Source: Stramenopiles sp. TOSAG23-2
Taxonomy: Eukaryota; Sar
Direction of reading: 5' to 3'
Length of the DNA: 17,415 nucleotides
NCBI GenBank assembly: GCA_900128395.1
Contig: LT649646.1
Location: 1-17,415 of the forward strand
Every line of letters begins with the position of its first letter. The stretch's first letter is position 1. The notes under the pieces were generated by a model. It did not search any database and was not told where the DNA came from. It saw only the letters and a program-made list of their open reading frames with translations. The position numbers and the translations under genes are program-made. Of this stretch, positions 1 to 7,599 are shown in pieces.

Positions 1-234
1 TCCAAAATTCATGATTTTTTGGGAGATCTAGGAATTATAATGCACGAGGTTTGATAGTAAAATATGTGTAATTTGTACTTATTAGTATACTAAATATTTA
101 TTTGTCCCTTGGAAGTCCTCTCTCAGATAAACCGGGTCATATATAATATCATATCGTTTCGTATGATAGTACACCACACCCCAAACAGAAATAAAACTTC
201 TTATTTTAATCACTTCCTTTTTTGAAATAAATCA
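1..234. other. 3' flank of the polymerase gene
   Basis: A/T-rich. It contains, on the minus strand, the short former coding tail of the polymerase (about 210-234, ending in TGA at 212-210) and a minus-strand AATAAA at 102-97, a candidate polyadenylation signal. No other gene is seen. Confidence 0.5.
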
Positions 235-346
235 TACAAAGACTTTTGTTGTTTACCACCATCATCATTCATTATTTTTCTTTTCTTTTTTTTACTATTT
301 CTTGTAGCGTTGTTATTGTTATTATTATTATTATTATTATATGCAT
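235..346. repeat. 112-bp tandem duplication, copy A (distal, past the stop of the polymerase gene)
   Basis: This copy is nearly identical to 347-456, offset by exactly 112 bp at its left end. It differs by one base (t249 against c361, synonymous in the coding frame) and by one extra ATT triplet in the Asn-codon run. It lies just 3' of the present TAA (348-346 on the minus strand) and still carries the old C-terminal coding sequence in frame. Confidence 0.95.
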
Positions 347-2721
347 TACAAAGACTTTTGCTGTTTACCACCATCATCATTCATTATTTTTCTTTTCTTT
401 TTTTTACTATTTCTTGTAGCGTTGTTATTGTTATTATTATTATTATTATATGCATTGCTTAATTCAGAACGAATATCTTCAGGCAAAGCTGCAAAAACTG
501 TTGTATCAATATCATCAAATTTTGTTGGTATATTTGTCGTCTTCTTATTATTGTGATTAGATAATAAAGAATTACCATTATTATTATTATTATTTACATT
601 TAAATTATCATTATTTAAAAACATATTTGATCGTATATGTTTTTTCGTTTGTTTATTAAACATGTCTTTAATACTACGTTTTTTTTTACTTTGTTTATCA
701 TTGTTAATTCTATTTTTTTTCATCTTCTTATTATTATTACTATATTCACTTAATATTTCCTTTCGTATATCTTCTGGTAATGTTGCTAAAACAGCTTTAT
801 CAATATTATTCCAATTCGTTGTTGTACTTGTTAAAACTGGTGCTGTTTTTGTTGATAACGATGATGATGATGAGGAGGAGGCTAATGATCTCTTAAATGC
901 ATTTTGTATATTTCCTTTACCTTTCTTTGGTAAATCAACAAAATCAGCCATGCTTAAACCGATACGACTACATGGTAAACGTTTTTCTATTTTATAAAAT
1001 AATTTCTTACCAGTATTAAATATCATTTCCTCTGTTAAATTAATAATATTTGGCAATGACGTACGTATTGTACATGTGGGAGTCGCATTATTATCGCCAT
1101 TTTTCCATTTTTCTAAATGACTTTTACTTCGTACCCCACGATGATGCAATACTAAGTTTGTTGGTCTACGTTTGAAATTTTGTTTATCTTCAACATATCG
1201 TTCGTATACTTCACCAGCTAATGTTTCAATCCAATCAAATACTTCCTTTTCAAAATGTTTTGGCTCAAATGATTTCATTGCTAATAATGTTTTTGGTCTT
1301 ACTCTACTTGTTAAAATTTCTGAATCTACACCGTGTGAAATACGATGTAACCAACTTCCTGTCGAATCACCAAATTCTTTTTTCAAAATGGCTTCATTTA
1401 CATATTGTAACGTTTTAATAATAATTTGATCTTTTTCATTTTTAATATTAAAATCAATTCGATGATGACTTGCCGTTGATGTTGTTGTTGTTGTTGTAAT
1501 TGTTGATTCCGAAATATTATAATAATTATCATTATTATGATTATTATTGTTATTACTACTATTGTTTTCATTTCTTCTTCTTACATATCGTTTTAAAAAT
1601 TGACATACCGAATTTCCTAATTTTCCTCCTAAACCAGGAACACCTTTTACTGGAAGATTTGCTAAAACAGATGGTGAATGCCGATGTGGTATTATTGTTT
1701 GCTTTTTTGGTTTATTTTTACTACTACCAATTTTTGCAAGTAATTTATTTGATGCAATACCAGCACTAATGGAATAACCTAATTCATTTTGTACCGCGTC
1801 TCGGATTTCTTTCACAATAATAGCTGCATGAATTAATAAATTATCATGTGGTGATTCCAAATCAACTGAACCAACGACACACGATACAGATCTAGCTTCA
1901 TTTACAATTTGCATCATTTTGTTGTTCTTATTATTCATTGTTTTATATATATTGCTTTCCATATCGATTTCATTTGTACTATTATTATTATTATTATTAT
2001 TTTCTTGCATCATTTTTGTACATGTAGATGTTAAATCCATATACGCTTCATCAATCGATGCACGTAATAAAATATCTCCATCTTTGATAAATCTTTGAAA
2101 TATATTCATCACTTTAAATGATGCAGAACGATAACGTGATAAAGATACTTTTTGTTTTGTTCGATCTCGTATGTTATCATTGTGATCATCATTGATAATA
2201 TTTTTTTTTTCATTATTATTATTATTGTTTTTTATTTTCGAATCTTTCTTTTCTTTTTTTTCGTGGTGAGATAATTCATCATCATCTTCTTCATCTTCTT
2301 CTTCATCTTTTTCACCTAATAGACGTACATGAACACATCTAACCCTTGGGTCAATTTTTTTTGCTTCTTCTGCTAACATACCACGTTTTATTCCCAATGC
2401 TCTGCAATTATAATCAACCGCAATTAAAGATGTCCATTGTTGTACTGCCAATGGCACATTGTTTGGAATATTCAATCTTACCCTTTCCACTGCTGCATAA
2501 AAACAATCTGCATCTAAATGTACAATAACTCTCGGCAAAGTTTGGGATGTCAATAATACATGGTTATTTGATACAAACTCATCTGCTTCTGGTTCCGTTG
2601 TTGTATTAATTTGATTTGTACTTCTATATTTTTCACGCTTCCATAATCTACCAGTTGTTTCCGTTTGTTTTTTCCTATTTATAATATTACCATTATCATT
2701 ATTATGTTCATTATAATTCAT
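346..2721 (-). CDS. POLH: DNA polymerase eta (Y-family translesion polymerase), C-terminus altered by a tandem duplication
   Basis: Translesion polymerase that copies past damaged bases such as UV dimers in the nucleus. Seen: palm motif VHLDADCFYAAVE (residues 67-79), QQWTSLIAVDYNCRALG (94-110) with the Gln and Arg typical of the eta branch (human Q38/R61), YRSASFKVMNIFQRF (197-211), catalytic SIDEAYMDL (222-230), the GYSISAGIASNKLLAK segment (315-330), a helix-hairpin-helix LPVKGVPGLGGKLG (356-369), then a little-finger domain to about 595. The tail holds two ubiquitin-binding motifs, each with LPEDIR (639-660 and 737-758), separated by a PIP-like KRSIKDMF (681-688); KGNIQNAF (602-609) is a weaker second candidate. 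Plant Pol eta also uses such UBMs, whereas vertebrate Pol eta has a UBZ finger. Acidic/Asn-rich insertions at 137-190 and 240-275 are low-complexity. The ATG at 2721 has A at -3. Rev1 or Pol iota are less likely because no BRCT is present and the QWxSxIAV block resembles yeast Rad30. Confidence 0.9.
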   Translation of the reverse strand: MNYNEHNNDNGNIINRKKQTETTGRLWKREKYRSTNQINTTTEPEADEFVSNNHVLLTSQTLPRVIVHLDADCFYAAVERVRLNIPNNVPLAVQQWTSLIAVDYNCRALGIKRGMLAEEAKKIDPRVRCVHVRLLGEKDEEEDEEDDDELSHHEKKEKKDSKIKNNNNNNEKKNIINDDHNDNIRDRTKQKVSLSRYRSASFKVMNIFQRFIKDGDILLRASIDEAYMDLTSTCTKMMQENNNNNNNSTNEIDMESNIYKTMNNKNNKMMQIVNEARSVSCVVGSVDLESPHDNLLIHAAIIVKEIRDAVQNELGYSISAGIASNKLLAKIGSSKNKPKKQTIIPHRHSPSVLANLPVKGVPGLGGKLGNSVCQFLKRYVRRRNENNSSNNNNNHNNDNYYNISESTITTTTTTSTASHHRIDFNIKNEKDQIIIKTLQYVNEAILKKEFGDSTGSWLHRISHGVDSEILTSRVRPKTLLAMKSFEPKHFEKEVFDWIETLAGEVYERYVEDKQNFKRRPTNLVLHHRGVRSKSHLEKWKNGDNNATPTCTIRTSLPNIINLTEEMIFNTGKKLFYKIEKRLPCSRIGLSMADFVDLPKKGKGNIQNAFKRSLASSSSSSSLSTKTAPVLTSTTTNWNNIDKAVLATLPEDIRKEILSEYSNNNKKMKKNRINNDKQSKKKRSIKDMFNKQTKKHIRSNMFLNNDNLNVNNNNNNGNSLLSNHNNKKTTNIPTKFDDIDTTVFAALPEDIRSELSNAYNNNNNNNNNATRNSKKKKRKIMNDDGGKQQKSL
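347..456. repeat. Tandem duplication, copy B (encodes the present C-terminus of the polymerase)
   Basis: Second copy of the duplicated segment. It codes for the Asn run, a basic KKKKRK stretch and the terminal GGKQQKSL. The junction with copy A (about 341-349) creates the TAA stop, because the Tyr codon found after KQQKSL at copy A is replaced here by TAA. Confidence 0.95.
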
Positions 2722-3065
2722 GTTTTCCCTACCGTTATTGATATGTCATTTATTTTTATTTTCATTAATCATCGAAGAGAGAAAAAAAAACCAAAAATGT
2801 ATCGTGTTCTATCATTTTATCCTTTCCCACAACGCATCATCGCATCATCGCATTCGAAAAAAAATAATTTTTTTTTCTATATTTTTTTAGTTAGATTTTT
2901 TATTGATTGAATTTGGTGCTTTTTTGGATGTCGGCCAAAAAAAAGCCACCAAAAATGGTTTCTCTTAATGCTGTGTCAGTGCTGTATAATATATAGCTAA
3001 CTTAGATTTTAACCATCATATATATATAAGTTACCTGTAAAGTAAAAGAATTCTTATTATTTTTT
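2722..3065. other. Intergenic spacer between two minus-strand genes
   Basis: This spacer holds the 5' flank of the polymerase gene and the 3' flank of the next minus-strand gene. I see homopurine/T runs, a short direct repeat of CGCATCAT at about 2833-2852, and an AT microsatellite at about 3018-3029. No gene, RNA or clear promoter motif could be supported. Confidence 0.6.
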
Positions 3066-4337
3066 TTAGATACGCGCACAACTTGGTCGTGAGGAGAAGT
3101 AGGATCCTGTGCCACATTCTTCATTGTCGTCATCAACGATCTCCGCAACAACTATGCTATCACTTAACCTGATTATTGGTGTAAGACTTGCAAGTAGCGG
3201 GAATCCGTTAGAAACTGAATTTAAATGTAAACGTTTCGTATCGCTACAATATACAACAAAGGTGTCACCTGGCTCAACTTTTACAGAATCAATTATTCCT
3301 TCTGTATTTAACTTACGATAATACAACATCCTAGTGTTCATATATGCAGTAAATTCATATGTTGTAAATGCATCATTATTATCATTGCCATGACTAATAA
3401 AATAAGGTGGCGGGCATGGGCTCTCAAATTTTAGTTTTGGTTTTAATAGCCCATTTTCTAATTTTTTACAAACAAACAAATGAAGAGAATAATGTGAACG
3501 AAATGAAATGTGGAAGGATGATGCACCAGCAGCAGGTAGACCTGCAGTACTTGCAACATAAGAAGTATTCCAGGGATGTTCAACTTGCTCTGGAAGCAGC
3601 CCCAATTCATTATCAAACATATAAGTTGAATCTAACACTTGATTGGCAATTAATCTCGCGCAATTATAATTGACTGTTGACGTTTTTTGTTCTACTGTTG
3701 CATTATATTTTTCACTAAGCAACGTTTTTAACCCAAAACCTCTCGAATGAGAGTTTTCCCAAACACAATGATTGAAATGTAATCTAAACCGATTATCTAA
3801 ATTATGAATACCACTGTGAAATTCTGCTAATTGGTCCATGTCTAAACCAATTCCATGCCTTTCAAGTTTTACATCAATACCAGGCAAGGAATTGGTTGAT
3901 GATCCCCCTCCATTATTATTTGAAATTCCCCCACCTCCACTATTACTACTTGTAGTGGTCGTTGTGGTGGTGTTTGTTGATGTTGTTGATATTATATTTG
4001 TTACAGTAGTGGTACTTCGTGTTTGCTCTTCATTTATTTCATTATTATCCAAGTCATTGCTTTCATCAGTTAAATCAACAGTTTCGGGTATTGGTCCAAC
4101 TTTTTTCAATTCGTTTCTTAACTCACGGTTTTCATTTACCAAATCAATCCCGATACTAATATGTTTTCTAATTTCTCTGCCCTGTGCACGAATTATACGC
4201 AAAAGATTCCGTTCATTTGGTGTGTGTGCCTGCAACATATTACTATCACCGCCATGCTTACGACGTTTTCTTTGTCTAGCACTACTTGACCTGCCATTCT
4301 GTCGAAGGTTACTTTCAGCCGCATGGCGTTTGCTCAT
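3066..4337 (-). CDS. Unknown protein, probably nuclear, with a basic N-terminus, coiled coil and SUMO-interaction-like motif
   Basis: I do not recognise the family. Seen in the 423 residues: a basic cluster RQRKRRK (21-27) fit for a nuclear localisation signal; a predicted coiled coil at about 41-80 with spaced Leu/Ile and many charges; TVDLTDES (86-93), which matches the hydrophobic-core-plus-acidic pattern of SUMO-interacting motifs; Thr/Ser/Gly/Asn low complexity (108-150); and a folded-looking C-terminal half (155-400) rich in aromatic and hydrophobic residues, with HFNHCVWENSHSRGFG (187-202) as a distinctive stretch. A second IVVAEIVDDD (395-404) could be another SIM-like element. No signal peptide or membrane segment. 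The ATG at 4337 has A at -3. It lies head-to-head with the gene starting at 4670, 332 bp away. Nuclear location and SUMO binding are inferences from short motifs only. Confidence 0.75.
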   Translation of the reverse strand: MSKRHAAESNLRQNGRSSSARQRKRRKHGGDSNMLQAHTPNERNLLRIIRAQGREIRKHISIGIDLVNENRELRNELKKVGPIPETVDLTDESNDLDNNEINEEQTRSTTTVTNIISTTSTNTTTTTTTSSNSGGGGISNNNGGGSSTNSLPGIDVKLERHGIGLDMDQLAEFHSGIHNLDNRFRLHFNHCVWENSHSRGFGLKTLLSEKYNATVEQKTSTVNYNCARLIANQVLDSTYMFDNELGLLPEQVEHPWNTSYVASTAGLPAAGASSFHISFRSHYSLHLFVCKKLENGLLKPKLKFESPCPPPYFISHGNDNNDAFTTYEFTAYMNTRMLYYRKLNTEGIIDSVKVEPGDTFVVYCSDTKRLHLNSVSNGFPLLASLTPIIRLSDSIVVAEIVDDDNEECGTGSYFSSRPSCARI

Positions 4338-4669
4338 ACTGCCTTTCCTTTCTCTTCCTGGTTAGCTAATATAAATATCGCGCGTCTGCCTAATTATGCC
4401 GTCGGTAAGTCCAATAGACCATGCTGAGCATGCTGGTATGACCGTTCAAATCAAGTCTCCTGTATATAATATCTTTTTTTTTTATTTGAGGAATAATTTC
4501 CTTCTAGAAAATTATCCTTTTTGCATCCCTTCATCCCTTCATCCTATGTCAATTATTATTACAAAAAATATTTAAAGAAACTATTATTGCTGTTTTTAAA
4601 AAGAAAAGAAAAGGTAGGATATAATAGAAAATAGGTTACGTAGTTTATTAATATTTATTTATTTGAAAT
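4338..4669. promoter_or_regulatory. Divergent promoter region of two genes
   Basis: This 332-bp spacer lies between two ATGs on opposite strands and must hold both 5' flanks. Features seen: a GC-richer patch around 4378-4465 with a near-repeat CCATGCTG/GCATGCTG (about 4420-4436), a CATCCCTT/CATCCTAT run at about 4524-4546, then an A/T-rich stretch up to the plus-strand ATG. No factor-binding site can be named with confidence. Confidence 0.45.
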
Positions 4670-7315
4670 ATGGCAACGAGGAAACATAATCATCATAGAC
4701 GAACAAGAGCAAGTGTTGCACGGACAGAATCGAAAACATTAAAATTATTCAATCATCAATCCAGCAATCATCAATCCAATCATAGAATGTTAAAAAATGT
4801 AAGTTTGCACTCCGTTTCAAAAGATATCATGAGTCAACAAAATAAATTTCAAAAGAAACTTGAAGAGATTATAAAATCATATAAGGAAGTACACCGTAAA
4901 CCGTTAGATTTTAAAACATTTTTGACAACACTTGCACGATCTAAATCATTTCTGAAACGTTTGAAAAATGGTGAAGGTGCTGCACGAATACCATTTCAAA
5001 GTTTAGAAGCAGCATTTGAAGCAGCTGGTATGGATATGACTTTATATGATACCCAGCAACTTTTAAAATATATTGTTGGATTATCACTTCAAGATTCAGC
5101 TGGCGGTGGTGAAAGTGATAAAAGTACAGATGCTAGTAAAATTATATGTGGTGTAATTGGTGTAGTTGGAGGTTCAAACTATTATGTTCGAAGAGATTTA
5201 TTGTATCATTTTTGTTTGGATCGAACGAAAAAATATGTGAAATTCAAAGATCCTAGTTTCGTTGCAAAAGACGCTGTAATAGATTTGCTGCCAACGCGCC
5301 ATTATGAATGTAAATTACTTAATCGATTTATCGATAATTATTTTATAGACCCTGATGATACTAATGAAACTCCATTGAATTCATCAACAAAATTTTTGAC
5401 ACAAAAAGTTTTATATGAATTTATACAAAAACATTCAGATGCTTTCCCTGGATTATTAACAGGTCTTACACGCCATGTTTTGATTGAGGCGGGCATTGAG
5501 GCAACAAATGAAGCTGACTTTGAAGAATATCATTTAAATCGCCACAAATTCACACGACAACGTACGATCAAGAATAGAACTGATACTGCCAATTCAAATG
5601 CGTCAAATGTAAATCATAACTTTGTTGAATCTCAAAAGAATATGAATCATGATAATAGTAATAACAATACCAATACAAGAATGAAGGGGAAAAGTCGTGA
5701 TAAATATTTCAACAAGAAAAGAAATAACATTTTGAAAAGCCAAAATACTCATTCCAATAATAATGATAGTGTATCCATTGATGTAAACACCATTGATGGT
5801 GCGAATGAATCATATAATAATAACGATGGTAGTAAACGGAATATGTCAACTGTTGATATGATTCGAAAACAGTTATTTCAATCTTTACTCATTGGAATTA
5901 TTATTTGTTTAGATATTGCAGGGGCATATTATTTTCAAAATTCATTCAGTGTTGAAGTTTCATTATCTTATGTATACATAGCTTTAATAAATTTAGGTGT
6001 GTTCGCCCTTTGGTACATTGCATATACTGGAGTGATAATAACCCGTTGTATCATACAATTATGTTGTGCTCGGTTTGGTAATAATGTAGCAAACGATGAT
6101 GATTGGTATGATGATGATGATGATGGCGACGATGACAATAACGATCGTAGTAGTACTAGTAGCAATAAACAAGAATCAAATAAAGTCCGCTATACATTTG
6201 GTATGACTGAAGAAGCAGATGGGCGACGTAAAAGAATGTTAAAATTGCCATCAACTGATGCTAACATAGTCGCAAAACTTTTAAGATTCAGAAGATCATC
6301 TTCGTTTTCAACTGTGATGTCTTCTCAACTAGATGTTGCTGATGATCATAATCCAAGTAGATTCACGAGATCCATATGCACTATTGATTTAAGTAAAAGA
6401 CAACTTACGAAAGCCGTGTATACATTCACTTGGATTAAAGCCGATAGTGTTGAACGAGGGGATAAAGAAGCTTTATCAAAATTGCAAATAACTTCATCAA
6501 CAACTATTGACGTCAGTGGTGATCTGGTATTTAACTTACATTTTGACAATGATGAATCGATTTATTGCAAAGCATTGAATCCAAAGGATTATATGAGATG
6601 GCTAAGTGCACTTGAACCAATGGTAGGCCATGATGGATCCCCTAATCGCAACAAGGATAACAAAGATTATTACAATGGTAGAAATAATGACAGTGATCTT
6701 TCTATAGATAGTCTGGGGGTTTCTAGTGCATTTGCAAGCCCATCTAGTTATAAGGAAGATGAAAACGGGGTGGAATTCGATAGAAAACCAAAATTACAGC
6801 GTTCAATATCGCATAGGGTCTCCAAGATATCCACAGATTTCATTTCTCGTACTAATAAAAAGAATTTTATCGCCAGGGAACCATCAAACTCTGTGGCATT
6901 AGATAAAAATGGTTCCTTTAATGTTGATGCAGAAATTCGACAAAGAGAAGCACGACAACGGCAAAAAAAGCAAGAACAGGAAGAAGAGGAGAGAAGGCAA
7001 CGAGAAGAACGTGAAAAGCAACAAGAACAAAACTTTCATTTACATACCGCTGATACTGCTGATTTACACAAAGTTAGCACATCCGAAATTTTATCGACAG
7101 ATAATATAGATTTAAACACATCACCATCGCGCGGAGATTCAACTTATGAAATTTATCAACCGGCTAATTCTCCATCGCTAAGCAAACAGTCCTCTTCTTA
7201 CAACAATCAATCGTTTAAAAGTAGCGATAATGGATCTCAGGGTGTCGATCTTGCCGATGAAATTTCTATATTGGATGATATGCTTGGTTTATATGATGAT
7301 GATGATGATGATTGA
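4670..7315 (+). CDS. Large two-transmembrane protein with a PH-like domain
   Basis: 881 residues, family not recognised. Order seen: basic His/Arg-rich N-terminus (1-50); helical region 55-140, in places like a degenerate EF-hand pair but without a complete calcium loop; a second folded region 157-290; Asn/Ser linker 300-395; two hydrophobic segments (about 402-422 and 432-463) forming a hairpin, followed by Cys 460, 465 and 466, a plausible palmitoylation cluster; a very acidic stretch 476-492; a PH-like fold about 563-652 ending in the helix NPKDYMRWLSALEPM; a highly charged Arg/Glu/Gln helix 756-788; and a C-terminal Asp run. The hairpin would leave both ends in the cytosol. PH domains commonly bind phosphoinositides, so a membrane-tethered lipid-sensing or trafficking role is an inference. 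The ATG at 4670 has A at -3; the stop is TGA. Confidence 0.8.
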   Translation: MATRKHNHHRRTRASVARTESKTLKLFNHQSSNHQSNHRMLKNVSLHSVSKDIMSQQNKFQKKLEEIIKSYKEVHRKPLDFKTFLTTLARSKSFLKRLKNGEGAARIPFQSLEAAFEAAGMDMTLYDTQQLLKYIVGLSLQDSAGGGESDKSTDASKIICGVIGVVGGSNYYVRRDLLYHFCLDRTKKYVKFKDPSFVAKDAVIDLLPTRHYECKLLNRFIDNYFIDPDDTNETPLNSSTKFLTQKVLYEFIQKHSDAFPGLLTGLTRHVLIEAGIEATNEADFEEYHLNRHKFTRQRTIKNRTDTANSNASNVNHNFVESQKNMNHDNSNNNTNTRMKGKSRDKYFNKKRNNILKSQNTHSNNNDSVSIDVNTIDGANESYNNNDGSKRNMSTVDMIRKQLFQSLLIGIIICLDIAGAYYFQNSFSVEVSLSYVYIALINLGVFALWYIAYTGVIITRCIIQLCCARFGNNVANDDDWYDDDDDGDDDNNDRSSTSSNKQESNKVRYTFGMTEEADGRRKRMLKLPSTDANIVAKLLRFRRSSSFSTVMSSQLDVADDHNPSRFTRSICTIDLSKRQLTKAVYTFTWIKADSVERGDKEALSKLQITSSTTIDVSGDLVFNLHFDNDESIYCKALNPKDYMRWLSALEPMVGHDGSPNRNKDNKDYYNGRNNDSDLSIDSLGVSSAFASPSSYKEDENGVEFDRKPKLQRSISHRVSKISTDFISRTNKKNFIAREPSNSVALDKNGSFNVDAEIRQREARQRQKKQEQEEEERRQREEREKQQEQNFHLHTADTADLHKVSTSEILSTDNIDLNTSPSRGDSTYEIYQPANSPSLSKQSSSYNNQSFKSSDNGSQGVDLADEISILDDMLGLYDDDDDD
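7295..7313 (+). repeat. GAT triplet run at the very 3' end of a coding region
   Basis: A run of GAT codons gives the terminal Asp tract. The following TGA stop continues the same GAT-like pattern, so changes by whole triplets would lengthen or shorten the acidic tail without losing the stop. Confidence 0.85.
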
Positions 7316-7599
7316 AGCAGGATGTATCGCTAGAAAATTTACAGAGGGGAGAAAGGAGAAAGAGGGCGGGAGGGTGTTTAAATATTTTTATTTTTTAAAA
7401 AATACGAAGTAATATCATATTTGTTTTAATGGAAATAGCGCGCCATGTGTGTAATAAATATGTTTTTCGATGTATGTAAGTGTATGTATCTTTTAAAAAA
7501 TAATACGAAGCGTATAATAACAGCCGTTTTAAACACTTTTTTGTGGTAGTATTCCCCCCCTCTCTATTACACTTTTAAAATCCGCGCATTATGAACGAG
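7316..7599. other. Convergent 3' spacer with an imperfect direct repeat and AATAAA
   Basis: The spacer lies between two converging genes. An imperfect direct repeat is centred on TTTTAAAAAA(TAA)TACGAAG at about 7391-7409 and 7491-7510, each followed by a similar TAATA-rich stretch. AATAAA at 7453-7458 is a candidate polyadenylation signal for the plus-strand gene, 138 bases after its stop. No gene is seen. Confidence 0.5.

Noticed and set aside
341-2910. Several plus-strand open frames opposite the polymerase gene
   Set aside because: They are Leu/Phe/Tyr-rich antisense translations of the Asn-rich, AT-biased coding strand, with no domain or signal of their own.
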